Program-made: the position numbers and the translations under genes | Assembly (NCBI GenBank): GCA_025266875.1 | Contig: JALLLT010000077.1 | Span: forward strand, 44,550 to 108,549 | Length of the DNA: 64,000 nt | Origin: Fennellomyces sp. T-0311 | Taxonomy: Eukaryota > Mucoromycota > Mucoromycetes > Mucorales > Lichtheimiaceae | Direction: 5' to 3' | Notes under the pieces: generated by a model | The model's database searches: none | What the model was told of the DNA's origin: nothing | The model's input: the letters and a program-made list of their open reading frames with translations, nothing else | Shown here: one piece after another, positions 56,001-64,000 of the stretch | How the letters are laid out: each line of letters begins with the position of its first letter | How positions within the stretch are numbered: position 1 is the first letter of the stretch

Positions 56001-56818
56001 GATCCATCCCTTGGCATATGATCTTAGTTAAAGATGCGTTCTATTACAACCCGGCTTTACAATGCCTCTGGCGCCGGCAACCAGGCTCACGCTCGTCCAA
56101 GGACTGCCTGACGACCAAGTTTCTGGCAATGCTGTCCGAAGGCACATGCACCATCATTACTCCATTACGAACCTTTTTTGAAATGCACGGCAGTCCGTTT
56201 CCGCCAGGCTCCTGCTTTATTTTCCGCTCAAATCTACTACTCCAGCCTACTCTCCGATCCGGCATTGGGCTCACAGAGATAACCCCAAAGCTTTTCCGGT
56301 CCAGCAGCCGTCCCTCTTTCATCACACTTCCACACGAGTACCCTCGAGCACCCAAATCAGTTTGGTCTGCTTTCTGGCGTGCAAATTTCCCCCACCATGC
56401 CCACACTATTTTATGGCGGGCTTATCATCACAAACTCCCGACACGGTCACGACTACAAGGCCTCAATATTCCATTTGCTCTGGACGGTCGGTGCCCGATC
56501 TGTGGCGAAACCGAAACGGATAGACATTTTGTGTGGGACTGCCCGGTAAAACAAACGGTTTGGCATACGGTGGCTCAGCGTTTTCTGGAACGACCCTCTT
56601 TGCTATCATACGAGCACTTCCGGATCAACCCCACCAACAAGTTACAAGTCTCCGGAATTCAGGGCGTCTCCTTCGAACTGGTCATGGCGTGCACCTTCCT
56701 CGCGATATGGCAAGCACACTGGCGATACGTTTTCGACAATAACACCTTTTGGCCAAATGGCGTCGTCGCCAAAGTCATCCGCCAAGTCAAGAGGATAGAA
56801 TCCGAACTTAGCTTATAA
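53009..56818 (+). pseudogene. LINE-B ORF2 (APE endonuclease - reverse transcriptase), one TAG
   Basis: Endonuclease: ASLNCRGLKK, ALQETHA, VLYAPAQE, LGDFNHN, TIDFLLL and RCDHVAL. Reverse transcriptase: LLPKKGDRT, NNWRPISLI, HQTGFLAQRF, RQGDPLSPLLYN and YADD (about 55145). C-terminal zinc module CPICGETETDRHFVWDC. The single frame of 1270 codons has one TAG at 53522-53524, between the GDFN and DF(L) endonuclease motifs, splitting endonuclease from reverse transcriptase. The ATG overlaps the ORF1 stop (TAATG). About 30 residues longer towards the N-terminal RT and otherwise parallel to LINE-A ORF2. Confidence 0.9.
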
Positions 56819-56898
56819 CTAGCTGTTAGTATTGTAGCACCAATGTGCCCTCTTGTTTGGGCGCTCTGAATAAATGAATATCTACAAAAAAAAAAACC

Positions 56899-59800
56899 AT
56901 GCCCAAACGCGACTGTTACGGTTGTGGCTACCTAATCGCCGGTACAACGGATGAAATCAATGCCCACATCGAAAAATGCATGCAGGAGAAAGTGGCATTA
57001 GCTTGTGCAAGCGTTGGATTTATTAGTCTCGTAAGAACTTTAATGCACGTCTCTACCAACAACACTAAATACATGGTTTTGTCCAATAGGCAACCGGTGA
57101 AAGCTCAACTACTCCTAGACCGTTTGTAGCGCCCACAACTGATGCGCCGATAAAGAATGATTCTCCTGAACAATCTGGTGAATACTCTACTCAGGTATAT
57201 TCTCGGTACGATTTTCTTAGATAATCGAACATTCATCAAGTGTATGTTTCTACTGCAGGATTTGGACGAAACGGAACAATGCAACCATTATGATGACTCC
57301 GAATACCCGGATACCCCGCCCACTGTTGAAGCTCCACCTAATCCTGTTCACGAGACCATGGAAGTGGATGATTTTGGCTTACACGAGGATCGAAACGCAC
57401 TTACATTCACCGGCTTGTTTGATGCAGAATTGCCAGCATCGCTCTTGCAAAACTTTATGGATACGGATCCACCCGTCCCAGCCGCTGATACTGATGCCTA
57501 TGCTCGGGAAATAATCGACATGCGTGAATATCATCTTATTGACGAAGAACATGTACAGTGCAGCATGGACTTATATGCAATGGCGGCTGACGCTGGGCTA
57601 CCGAGAGAGACATTCAACGCAATGATCAAACGTATCAACGTCTTTACCGCTGGTGCGCGTCCGAAGTTGTATAGCTTTCATCGAGCACAAAAAGAGCTAC
57701 GCAGAAACTATCCTGTCAAGCCGAAATCGTATGATGTATGCCCTGGTGGTTGCAAAATGTACAAAGATGGCGACACGAACGACACTTGCGATTTCTGCAC
57801 CGAGTCACGTTACAAAGAGGGAACCGGCACGCCAATAAAGAGAATGCAACAGTTATCTTTGAAGCAACAGCTGGCTGTTCTTATAAAGGACGAGGAAACC
57901 CGTGAAATGCTATTGCATCGATCTACCCGTGAAGCATCAGATCTTGTCCTGAAAGATGTGTTTGATGGAGAGGTGTACAAGGAGATGACGATGAATAGCG
58001 AGCTGTTCAAGGACGATATGGATATTGCTTTGGGGCTGTACACGGACGACTTTACGCGGTTTCGACGTGGCGGCCAATCAATGACAATCGTCCATCTTGT
58101 TGTTCTCAATCTCCCTCCAAAAGTACGCTACGAAGACAGGAATATGTTGCAGGTGTGTGTCACTCCTGGCCCAGGAAAGCCGCAAGATCTCTTCAGTTTT
58201 CTCGGACCTTTCATGGATGATCTCAGTACACTTTGCCAACGTGGCATCACTGTCAAGACCGAGGAAGGTGATTTTACTGCAAAAGCGCATCTTTTTTTCG
58301 CTGGTGGTGATATTCCTGCCGTATCCAAGATGGCTGGTCACTCAGGACACCGTCATTACCATGGTTGTCGTTTTTGTACGATGAAAGGCGTATTCATCAA
58401 CCATACTATGACATTTCCACTCATGAAAAAGAGAAACGAAGGAGGTAATAAACTGTGATATGTACATCACAGCTAGGTAACCAATAGTGTAAACTTATAC
58501 AGAATTGCGACCCAAGCCGAAGATCAGACCTTCAGATTCATACAAAGTAGTTACTGATGTGGACAACACCGGCCAGAAAGAAGTAACTTCTTTTTCAACA
58601 TTGCCAACTTTCCACGGCGCTACATTTTTTCCCATCGATGTAATGCATCTTCTTGGGCCAGGCGTTGGAAAACATTTATGGCGCATTATCTCTGGTGACT
58701 TTGGTATCGACAACAATCCGCTATTTCTGGACGCGCAACAGCGGCAACTACTTGGGACCAGAATTGCAGCTTGGAGAAGTTTGATCCCATCTTCGTTTGC
58801 TGGCGATTGTGGCGATATTACTAGCCAGAGCAGCTTCTTCAGGGCTGTTGATTAGATCCACTTTGTTCGATATTATGTGCCTACGATTTTATTGGAGTTC
58901 TATGACGACATCAACACTCGAAATGCACTTCTGGATTTGGCCAACATGTACCACCTTGCGTTTAGTCGCGAGGTAAAGCTCGCTCAACTTGGTGAGCTGA
59001 AAGCAACGGTGACTTCGTTCACTTCATGGTTACAGCGGCATGTTGATCAAGGTCATATTTCTCCCACCGTCTTTACTCCTAACGTTCACTACTTGTCACA
59101 TCTATACAAATATATCGAAAGAGTGGGGCCGTTGCCATTTGTCGCTGCGTTTGCCATGGAACGTGCCATAGGAGCACTAAAGCGTCGCATGAATTCGACA
59201 AGGTATCCAGGGACCAACGCTGGTAATATTCTGATTGACTTGGCGGCGATACGACGGCGAAAGAGACGGAATGAAGTCAATGGCATTGGTAATGATGACA
59301 ATGGCGATGACCAGGAACAAATTGACGCGGCGACACTACGAAAACAGCAGGTGATTTCCCTGTCAAATGACAAGGATAGTCCGGAAATCTGGGGTCCTTT
59401 TGCGTGTGATACAGTTCGCGAACTTAATTGCCACAGCTATCTGAGGCATTTCTGGGCTTGGAAGACTGGATCGTATACAGGTGTCCACATTGCTATGGAT
59501 GAACTGCTCGAAACTGGTAGTAGGCTGTTCATGGATGGAGTGACGTATGGCGGAAGTAACAAGGAGTCATTCGTGGTCTTACATGTTTGGGTGGATGAGA
59601 ATCGACAGAAGCGTACGAATACGAAGGTTGTCCCGATCCATCGCCAGTATTTCGGCGCCGTTAAGTTTTTTTTTGAACACGAATTGCATGGATCCAGAAA
59701 GCTTCTTGCATTTGTCGAAGTCTATCGCACAGTTGAAATTGATAGCCCGTATCCTTACATGACAGAATCTGGAGGCTCCAAGTACCTTGTTGCTGACATC

Positions 59801-59926
59801 AAGTCAATCGTTGGCTTTGCTGGTCGTGCCCAAGGATGGAATACGAGGCAGTACATTTACTGGAAGCGCCAAAACACTTCTTCAAACGAAGATTTACCAT
59901 TAGATCATGATTTGGAGTACTTGTAA
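56899..59926 (+). pseudogene. tnp2-type CACTA transposase (C), one TAG; 5' region displaced by LINE-B
   Basis: Exons 56899-57030, 57090-57194, 57259-58444 and 58503-59926 join in phase into 949 codons. Exon 1 has a finger-like module (CYGCGYLIAG...HIEKCM). Core motifs: CPGGCKMYKDG...CDFC, FAGGDIPAVSKMAGHSGH, IDVMHLLGPGVGKHLW and FAMERAIGALKRRMNS. A C-terminal beta-rich region (FWAWKTG...YTQ-less tail to YIYWKRQ) ends the protein. The TAG at 58853-58855 stands where copies A and B have Tyr (AVD-stop-IHF versus AIDYLHF), so it is a point nonsense. LINE-B lies immediately upstream, but the start codon is preserved in its TSD, leaving the ORF fused to LINE sequence as its new upstream region. Confidence 0.86.
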
Positions 59927-60117
59927 TAATGCCATATAGAAGATCAGCAAAATGCTTTTTCTGCATTGTTTCCGAATATAATTTGAATAAGTTCATTGTT
60001 TTTTGAATTTTTATTACATTTATTTTGAAAGCTTGAATTTATTTTGCAAGTTCGAATTGTTAAATCGAATTTGTTTTGCACGTTCGAATTTTTTCCGCAT
60101 TTTTTTTCTCTGAGGTG
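59927..60117. repeat. CACTA-C right non-coding end, subterminal repeats and TIR
   Basis: Contains CTTGAATTTATTTTGCAAG, TTCGAATTGTTAAATCGAATT and TTTTGCACGTTCGAATTTTT, a cluster of TTCGAA/TTTTGCA words echoed at the left end (44190-44255). It ends in the TIR at 60097-60117. Confidence 0.7.
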
Positions 60118-60429
60118 TTACAGAAAGCTAGCTTATATATCTTCCCCTTTCCCAACATAAGGCTCAGCCTCCTAGAAGACCTCATCCCTCCGTAGGCTCA
60201 GTAGGCTCAGCAAGTCCTTCTTCGCATTGATACGCCTTAAATCAGCCTCACTCATTCAAAGAAGTATTAAATTACTGCGGCCTGCGGCTCAGCTCAGTGC
60301 CTCACCCAGCCTTCCTTTGCATCATTTTTTGTATACTCTTTTCCATCATATGTTCGACGCGCTTTTTTAAATAGAATGTTGTATATTTTTTTATTTATTA
60401 CCATTCAATTTTTTAGACTGATACTATAA
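60118..60429. other. Non-coding spacer
   Basis: Repeated short word GGCTCAG (60160-60300, about seven times) and AT-rich tail. No gene. It may include the missing 5' part of the decayed Harbinger transposase, but I see no protein similarity. Confidence 0.45.
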
Positions 60430-60837
60430 TTTTTATTATGAAAGTTGCTTCAGCGATTACGATTTGTCAAAAGCTTTTGCACTACCGCGCAGGTTATGTG
60501 CCCAATTTGGAAAGATGCGTACCAGATTCAGGTCCGCTCATGGCTGAGGACTCGCGTCCAGGACGCACAGGAAGTCCGCTTTATATGCCCTACGTGCATC
60601 ATCTTGCATAATATGATCATTGTGCATGAGCGCACACTTCAAGAAGACGAGAGGGAGGATATCGATGGTTTAGAATGCGAAGGACAGAACCTCCATTGGT
60701 AGTATGCAAGGAAGTCAACATGATCGGCGAGTTCTTGGAGCGCTATGACGAAATCAAGGATGCTTCACTCCATCATAGGCTCAAGAACGATCTTATCGAA
60801 CACGTTTATCATCACGTCAAGCAAAGTACTTTGTGAG
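60430..60837 (+). pseudogene. C-terminal remnant of a second Harbinger transposase (H2)
   Basis: The first frame contains CIILHNMIIVHERTLQED, the Cys-Ile-Ile-Leu-His-Asn motif near the last catalytic Glu of plant-type PIF/Harbinger (DDE_Tnp_4/PLANT transposon) proteins. After a frameshift near 60680, EFLERYDEIKDASLHHRLK then NDLIEHVYHH matches the usual C-terminus. Everything N-terminal to it is missing. It is convergent with the trihelix partner gene at 61277. Confidence 0.75.
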
Positions 60838-60892
60838 TACTTTTGAGATAAGAGCGAAGTAGCGAGTATCGAAAAGGGACAATAGAAGTCAA

Positions 60893-61260
60893 CGAGACTC
60901 AGAAAACTGTAGTTTATTGATGAAGAGTTCGCTCTATTTATATTAAATGCTTATCATGGATGGGACTTCCTATTACCGATGTTATCCAAGGTCATATCAT
61001 GATTATACCTGTATATCCATTACGTATGTCATGTTGGGGTGTTATTGAGAAACGAGTGATGTCTATCGTTATGGAGCCGGTCCATAACGGATAACGATAA
61101 GCTAAGTGATAGCTGTTGACACGCGTTCATGATAACGTCTATGACAATATGCCGGATATGGAAGATATGTCTGCATGAGTGAGTTTTACCAAAAAGGAAA
61201 GTGAGAGATAACCGTTCCGAGATACTGATCAGTGATTATGTTCATGTTGGATACAACAAC
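60893..61260 (-). repeat. Solo LTR, related to the copy at 43.54 kb
   Basis: On the - strand: TGTTGTATCCAACATGAACA at the start, TATAAATAGAGCGAAC, CATCAATAAACTAC, and an end in GAGTCTCGTTGACTT. The ends match the 43539-43923 copy, while the middle differs, so they are subfamily members. It sits between the two convergent H2 Harbinger genes. No clear TSD was seen. Confidence 0.65.
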
Positions 61261-61276
61261 TTTTATAAAAGAAAGT

Positions 61277-62145
61277 TTATTCGTCAGAAGTTTCTCTAGC
61301 TCTTCTTGTGGCGGCATCTGCGAGCGAAGCGCGCTCAGAAGCAAGGATCTGTGCCCTCTTCGCCATAATGTACTCGCGGGCATCCTCATCGAGGTCGGCC
61401 AAATGTAGCTGCATATAGCCGCGGTTGATGAGCTCGCGCTCCAAGCAGTTTCTTTCGCGCATGAGCCAGACCTGCTCTTGCTCCAGCTCCAGGAGCTCAT
61501 CCAGCTTGCGCTTCTGCGCTTGCTCTTCGGTGGCCTGAGCCTTGGCTTTCTTGCAGCTTTCCGGGCGAGGAGTGTCGGCGGCAGTGTCGCTGTCACCATC
61601 GGTGTCATCCATCTTGTTGATGTACTGCACAAGGAACTTCTGTTGGTCAAACAGAAGGGTGTAGTAGTGCTCGTATTTGAACACACTGCCCGTGTCCTTC
61701 TGATACTTCTCCTTGGCGTCTTTGAACTAAGCAATTATTTCATAATGCTAGTAAGTACAGAGATCTTTGGTATCAGATTCTAATCCTTTTTTACCTGGTC
61801 ATTCTTGGACTTGCCACTCTTGTTCTGTCTCTGGATCTGTGCAAGGCAGCCGCAGAAACGAGACACCTCTCGATGGATGGTTCCCCATCTGCTCGACAAG
61901 GAACAGTTGCCATCACGGCAGGAAGCGTCGCCACCTCTCTTGAGGAATTCGGCGTAAACTTTGCCCCAGAAGGCAGAGGAGCCTTGGTCAGTGCCGTCGA
62001 TGGCATCGTTGAATGCTGCGACCCAGGACTTGCAAAGGAGCTCATCCTCGCCTAGAGTCCAGTTGAATCCATGAGTGGATCTTCTGGTAGGCATGGGTGC
62101 GGTAGTGGTAGTGGTGGTAGCAGTGGTGTTAGGAGCGGTGGACAT
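61277..62145 (-). CDS. Harbinger partner protein: trihelix/Myb-like DNA-binding protein with coiled coil
   Basis: Exons 62145..61795 and 61726..61277 join in phase into 266 aa. A Thr-rich N-terminus leads to FNWTLGEDELLCKSWVAAF and FWGKVYAEFLKR, then SSRWGTIHREVSRFCGCL: the tryptophan-spaced Myb/trihelix pattern of plant-type PIF partner genes (NAM-associated family). The second exon gives a C-terminal coiled coil (EEQAQKRKLDELLELEQEQ). In active PIF/Harbinger elements this second protein binds the element ends and brings the transposase into the nucleus. The frame is open even though its transposase partner (60430-60837) is decayed. Confidence 0.85.
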
Positions 62146-62340
62146 TTTGATGAATAAAGATGAAGAAAGAACTTTATTACAGCCAAGAAAAAATGAATTA
62201 TATACTCATTGCTATTACCGCTGATAACGATACTGTCACTGATACCAATAAGAAAAAATGTCACAGATACTGATAAAGAAAAGGGGAGTATACTACTACT
62301 GATAAGAGCGTTTTGTGGGTATCAAGGTTGGTCTGAGTGT

Positions 62341-62509
62341 GATTCTAAAATTTAGAATGCTCTCTGGCTTGATGCTATATTAGCTGTGAGCGGCCTCAAA
62401 AATCCTAAATTTAAGATTAGGATATAGGATAGAGCACACCGTTGGAAAACGATATTCTATTTCGGAGCACTAAATTTAGAATTTGGCGTAACCGTTGGGG
62501 ATGCTCTAA
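62341..62509. repeat. Probable right terminus of Harbinger H2 (TIR-like end plus TAA)
   Basis: Read inward from 62506 the end is GAGCATCCCCAACGGTTACG, a sequence style common at PIF/Harbinger/Tourist termini, followed outside by TAA (62507-62509). A nearby GAGCACACCGTTGG and the palindrome TTCTAAAATTTAGAA (62343-62357) lie inside. The left end was not found, so this is not confirmed. Confidence 0.5.
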
Positions 62510-63067
62510 TTTAATAAAAAACATCAGCGTATACACTGTAATGGTGTGTCCATTACAGACATTATCCAACCTGCAACCTGGTTGATCGCCATGCAGTATC
62601 CATATACCATATTGATAGACGTAGCATGCGACAACTCATATGACGCGTGGTTGGATAAGGATATTAGGATTACGTATAGCTTAGATGGAATTCGTAGATT
62701 GTAGATCATAGACGCCTTAGCTATTACCCCGTAATATCTGACATATAAATAAAGCAGAATTCCTGGATACAGGAATCCTCATCGTTTATACTTTCATATA
62801 ACCGGTTTCACCTTCGGATTATTGTCTACATTGTCCGACTCACAGCAACGTACACGATTGTAAGTATCCAGTGGTCTGCACTGTTACATACACTTACTTT
62901 TAATTTGTCCTTCTATAAAGCATTGATCTCTCGTGAAGCTTGTTCTTACTATTTGGATTTCAGATTGGATTCAGATTTTTACTAAATGGATCCAGATTCT
63001 ATTTTATACTCTAGATCTTAATCCGAATCCACCTCGATCCATTTCAGATCTGTGAATGACAATCTCT
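62510..63067. other. Non-coding region
   Basis: AT-rich, no supported gene. A stretch rich in GGATTC/AGATTC words (62950-63050) is low complexity. Nothing else recognised. Confidence 0.5.
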
Positions 63068-63532
63068 AAGTCAGCCTTTAAGCCCAATTTTAGCCAGGCT
63101 GAAAATTACTTTAAGTACAGTGTTATAGTACATTATTTGGTAATTCATATTGCCAACAATACATCTCCTACTGCGGTGTGCAGCAATATGCCTTAATGTA
63201 ATGCACAGTTGAATACTCTCTCTTTGACAAGACCAATGGTATCTACTGTGCACCACAGCATCATTGTACATATTTTTAGTATTAAAAAACAGTATAAATA
63301 TTAGAGTAGTTTATTAAATAAATCATCATCTATCTACTCATATTCTTCGTGGTTACTACCTGTGTAGTTATCTACCTTCGTAGTCTATCTTTGTGGTCTC
63401 TAGTCTTCGTGGTCATCACTATCTTCGTGGGTCGTCTATATTCTTCCATGTTTCAAATATAATGATGACAACAGTGTCACTGCACTTAAAATGATTTTTA
63501 GCCTGGCTAAAATTGAGCTCAAAGGCCGACTT
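63068..63532. mobile_element. MITE-like element with about 55-bp inverted repeats
   Basis: 63068-63123 and 63478-63532 are imperfect inverted repeats (shared core CAATTTTAGCCAGGCT, outer AAGTC(A/G)GCCTTT, inner TTTAAGT(A/G)CAGTG), about 85-90 percent alike. They enclose about 350 bp without coding capacity. The interior has imperfect CTTCGTGGT repeats (63345-63435). No TSD could be fixed. Size and structure fit a non-autonomous DNA transposon; the superfamily is unknown. Confidence 0.65.
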
Positions 63533-64000
63533 TGAGCTGATTTGAGCTGACTCAAATCCCACATTTGAGCGATTTTGAGCCAGATCAATGACCACCTTTA
63601 AACCAGCTCATTCTGCTCAAATGTGGACTTTGAGCCAGCTAATTTTCTCAAATGTGGCCTTTGAGCGATTTTGAACCTGGCTCAAAACATACATTCTCTC
63701 TTTTTTTTAACATCTTATTGGTTAAAACTAGCGTACTATTATTCTTTTCTTAAATAATAATTGGTTCACATTTGCAAAAAAAAAGTTTTTTTTTCCTTTT
63801 ATATAACATTAAAGAAGTGTTTTTATTGATAAAATAATATTACTTCAAAAGCTTATAATAAAAAAACTATATACAAAAAGTATTTCTATTTGTAAAACTA
63901 TAAATGCTTACCTTTTTTCCAATAATAAAGTGTTGCTTTGTAAAAAAAAAAGTGCTATTCTTACATATGCTTTGATAGTGTGAGGTTTTTTTTTGTTTTC
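63533..64000. repeat. TTTGAGC/GCTCAAA repeats followed by AT-rich sequence
   Basis: 63510-63690 is filled with TTTGAGC and its inverse GCTCAAA (about a dozen), often with CCA or GAT linkers, possibly an extension or second copy of the MITE-like arms. 63690-64000 is very AT-rich with poly(T)/poly(A) runs and no gene. Confidence 0.55.

Larger units (their letters stand above)
45773..56896 (+). mobile_element. LINE-B, full-length two-ORF LINE, split by a gypsy element
   Basis: Flanked by the perfect 15-bp TSD CCATGCCCAAACGCG (45758-45772 and 56897-56911) and ending in a poly(A) run (56886-56896). Without the gypsy insert and one TSD copy it is 5414 bp, close to LINE-A (5441 bp), with the same two-ORF design and TAATG overlap. 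Inserted in sense orientation in exon 1 of the CACTA-C transposase; the start codon is within the duplicated target. Confidence 0.94.
44145..60117 (+). mobile_element. CACTA-like element C (about 4.8 kb without LINE-B and gypsy)
   Basis: The left end reads CACCTTAGAAAAAGAAAATG and the right end, reverse complemented, CACCTCAGAGAAAAAAAATG (18 of 21 bases equal). TTA flanks both ends (44142-44144 and 60118-60120), a perfect 3-bp TSD. It carries a divergent pair: partner gene (45650 to 44341, -) and transposase (56899 to 59926, +). LINE-B entered just after the transposase start codon. Both ends contain AT-rich TTCGAATT/TTTTGCA-type subterminal words. Confidence 0.88.

Noticed and set aside
8015..58855. 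Reassignment of TAG to an amino acid, suggested by six in-frame TAGs
   Set aside because: TAG is used as the apparent natural terminator in several genes (Harbinger transposase, CACTA-B partner, LINE-A ORF2). The in-frame TAGs stand at positions with different expected residues (Tyr, Trp, others), so no single reassignment fits.
1..64000. CRISPR arrays, bacterial operons, rRNA genes or plasmid features
   Set aside because: No regularly spaced direct repeats with unique spacers, no Shine-Dalgarno-led gene trains and no rRNA-like conserved segments were seen. Introns and LINE/LTR elements show a eukaryotic nuclear origin.
1..64000. Repeat-induced point mutation as the cause of nonsense codons
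   Set aside because: RIP would leave dense C-to-T changes along both strands of repeats. Here the elements have single stops and retain long open frames and near-identical terminal repeats.

Overview
The window comes from a nuclear fungal genome, most likely an early-diverging (Mucoromycota/Mucorales-type) fungus. The basis is short GT..AG introns of about 45-75 nt, intergenic AT-richness, FAR1-type MULE transposases carrying OTU protease domains, a Crypton-type tyrosine recombinase ending in a GCR1_C-like domain, and Ty3/gypsy and two-ORF LINE elements. No rRNA, tRNA, CRISPR or bacterial signal was seen. Only one gene, an NmrA-like NAD(P)-binding protein near 34-35 kb, looks like an ordinary host gene. 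Almost everything else is mobile DNA, much of it stacked in nests that can be unpicked base by base from target-site duplications (TSDs) and from reading frames that rejoin.

Region 1 (1-16.26 kb): a PIF/Harbinger element whose left end lies before the window. Its transposase gene (- strand) is split by a solo-LTR-like insert (342-894) and by CACTA-A (1948-10489). CACTA-A is itself interrupted by MULE-1 (2305-5642). A second CACTA element, CACTA-B (10804-16170), sits in the Harbinger 5' flank. Region 2 (16.26-32.5 kb): MULE-2 (FAR1-SWIM-OTU), then MULE-3 (same architecture), which is split by LINE-A (20699-26139). MULE-4 (28508-32459, with 475-bp inverted repeats) lies inside the right inverted repeat of MULE-3.

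Region 3 (32.5-44.1 kb): LTR fragments, the NmrA-like gene, a decayed transposon-type ORF, a decayed gypsy integrase/chromodomain fragment, a Crypton with an intact spliced reading frame, and a solo LTR. Region 4 (44.145-60.117 kb): CACTA-C, interrupted just after its transposase start codon by LINE-B (45773-56896). LINE-B is in turn interrupted in ORF1 by a chromodomain gypsy element with apparently identical 370-bp LTRs (46891-52595). Region 5 (60.1-64 kb): a second, decayed Harbinger with its trihelix/Myb-like partner gene, an LTR copy, and a MITE-like inverted repeat.

The most distinctive system is the CACTA family: three divergent copies with TIRs starting CAC and perfect 3-bp TSDs (ATA, AAC, TTA). 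Each encodes a tnp2-type transposase of about 950-1010 codons plus a second small gene (332-440 aa). The second genes share a coiled-coil N-terminus, a C-x-x-x-W-(A/G) motif block and a basic or AT-hook tail. In B and C the two genes diverge from a promoter of only about 110 bp. I could not name this partner family. Other recurring themes are OTU domains or SUMO-interaction-like motifs at the C-termini of MULE proteins, a TAATG stop/start overlap between the two ORFs of both LINEs, and isolated single nonsense codons in otherwise open transposon genes.
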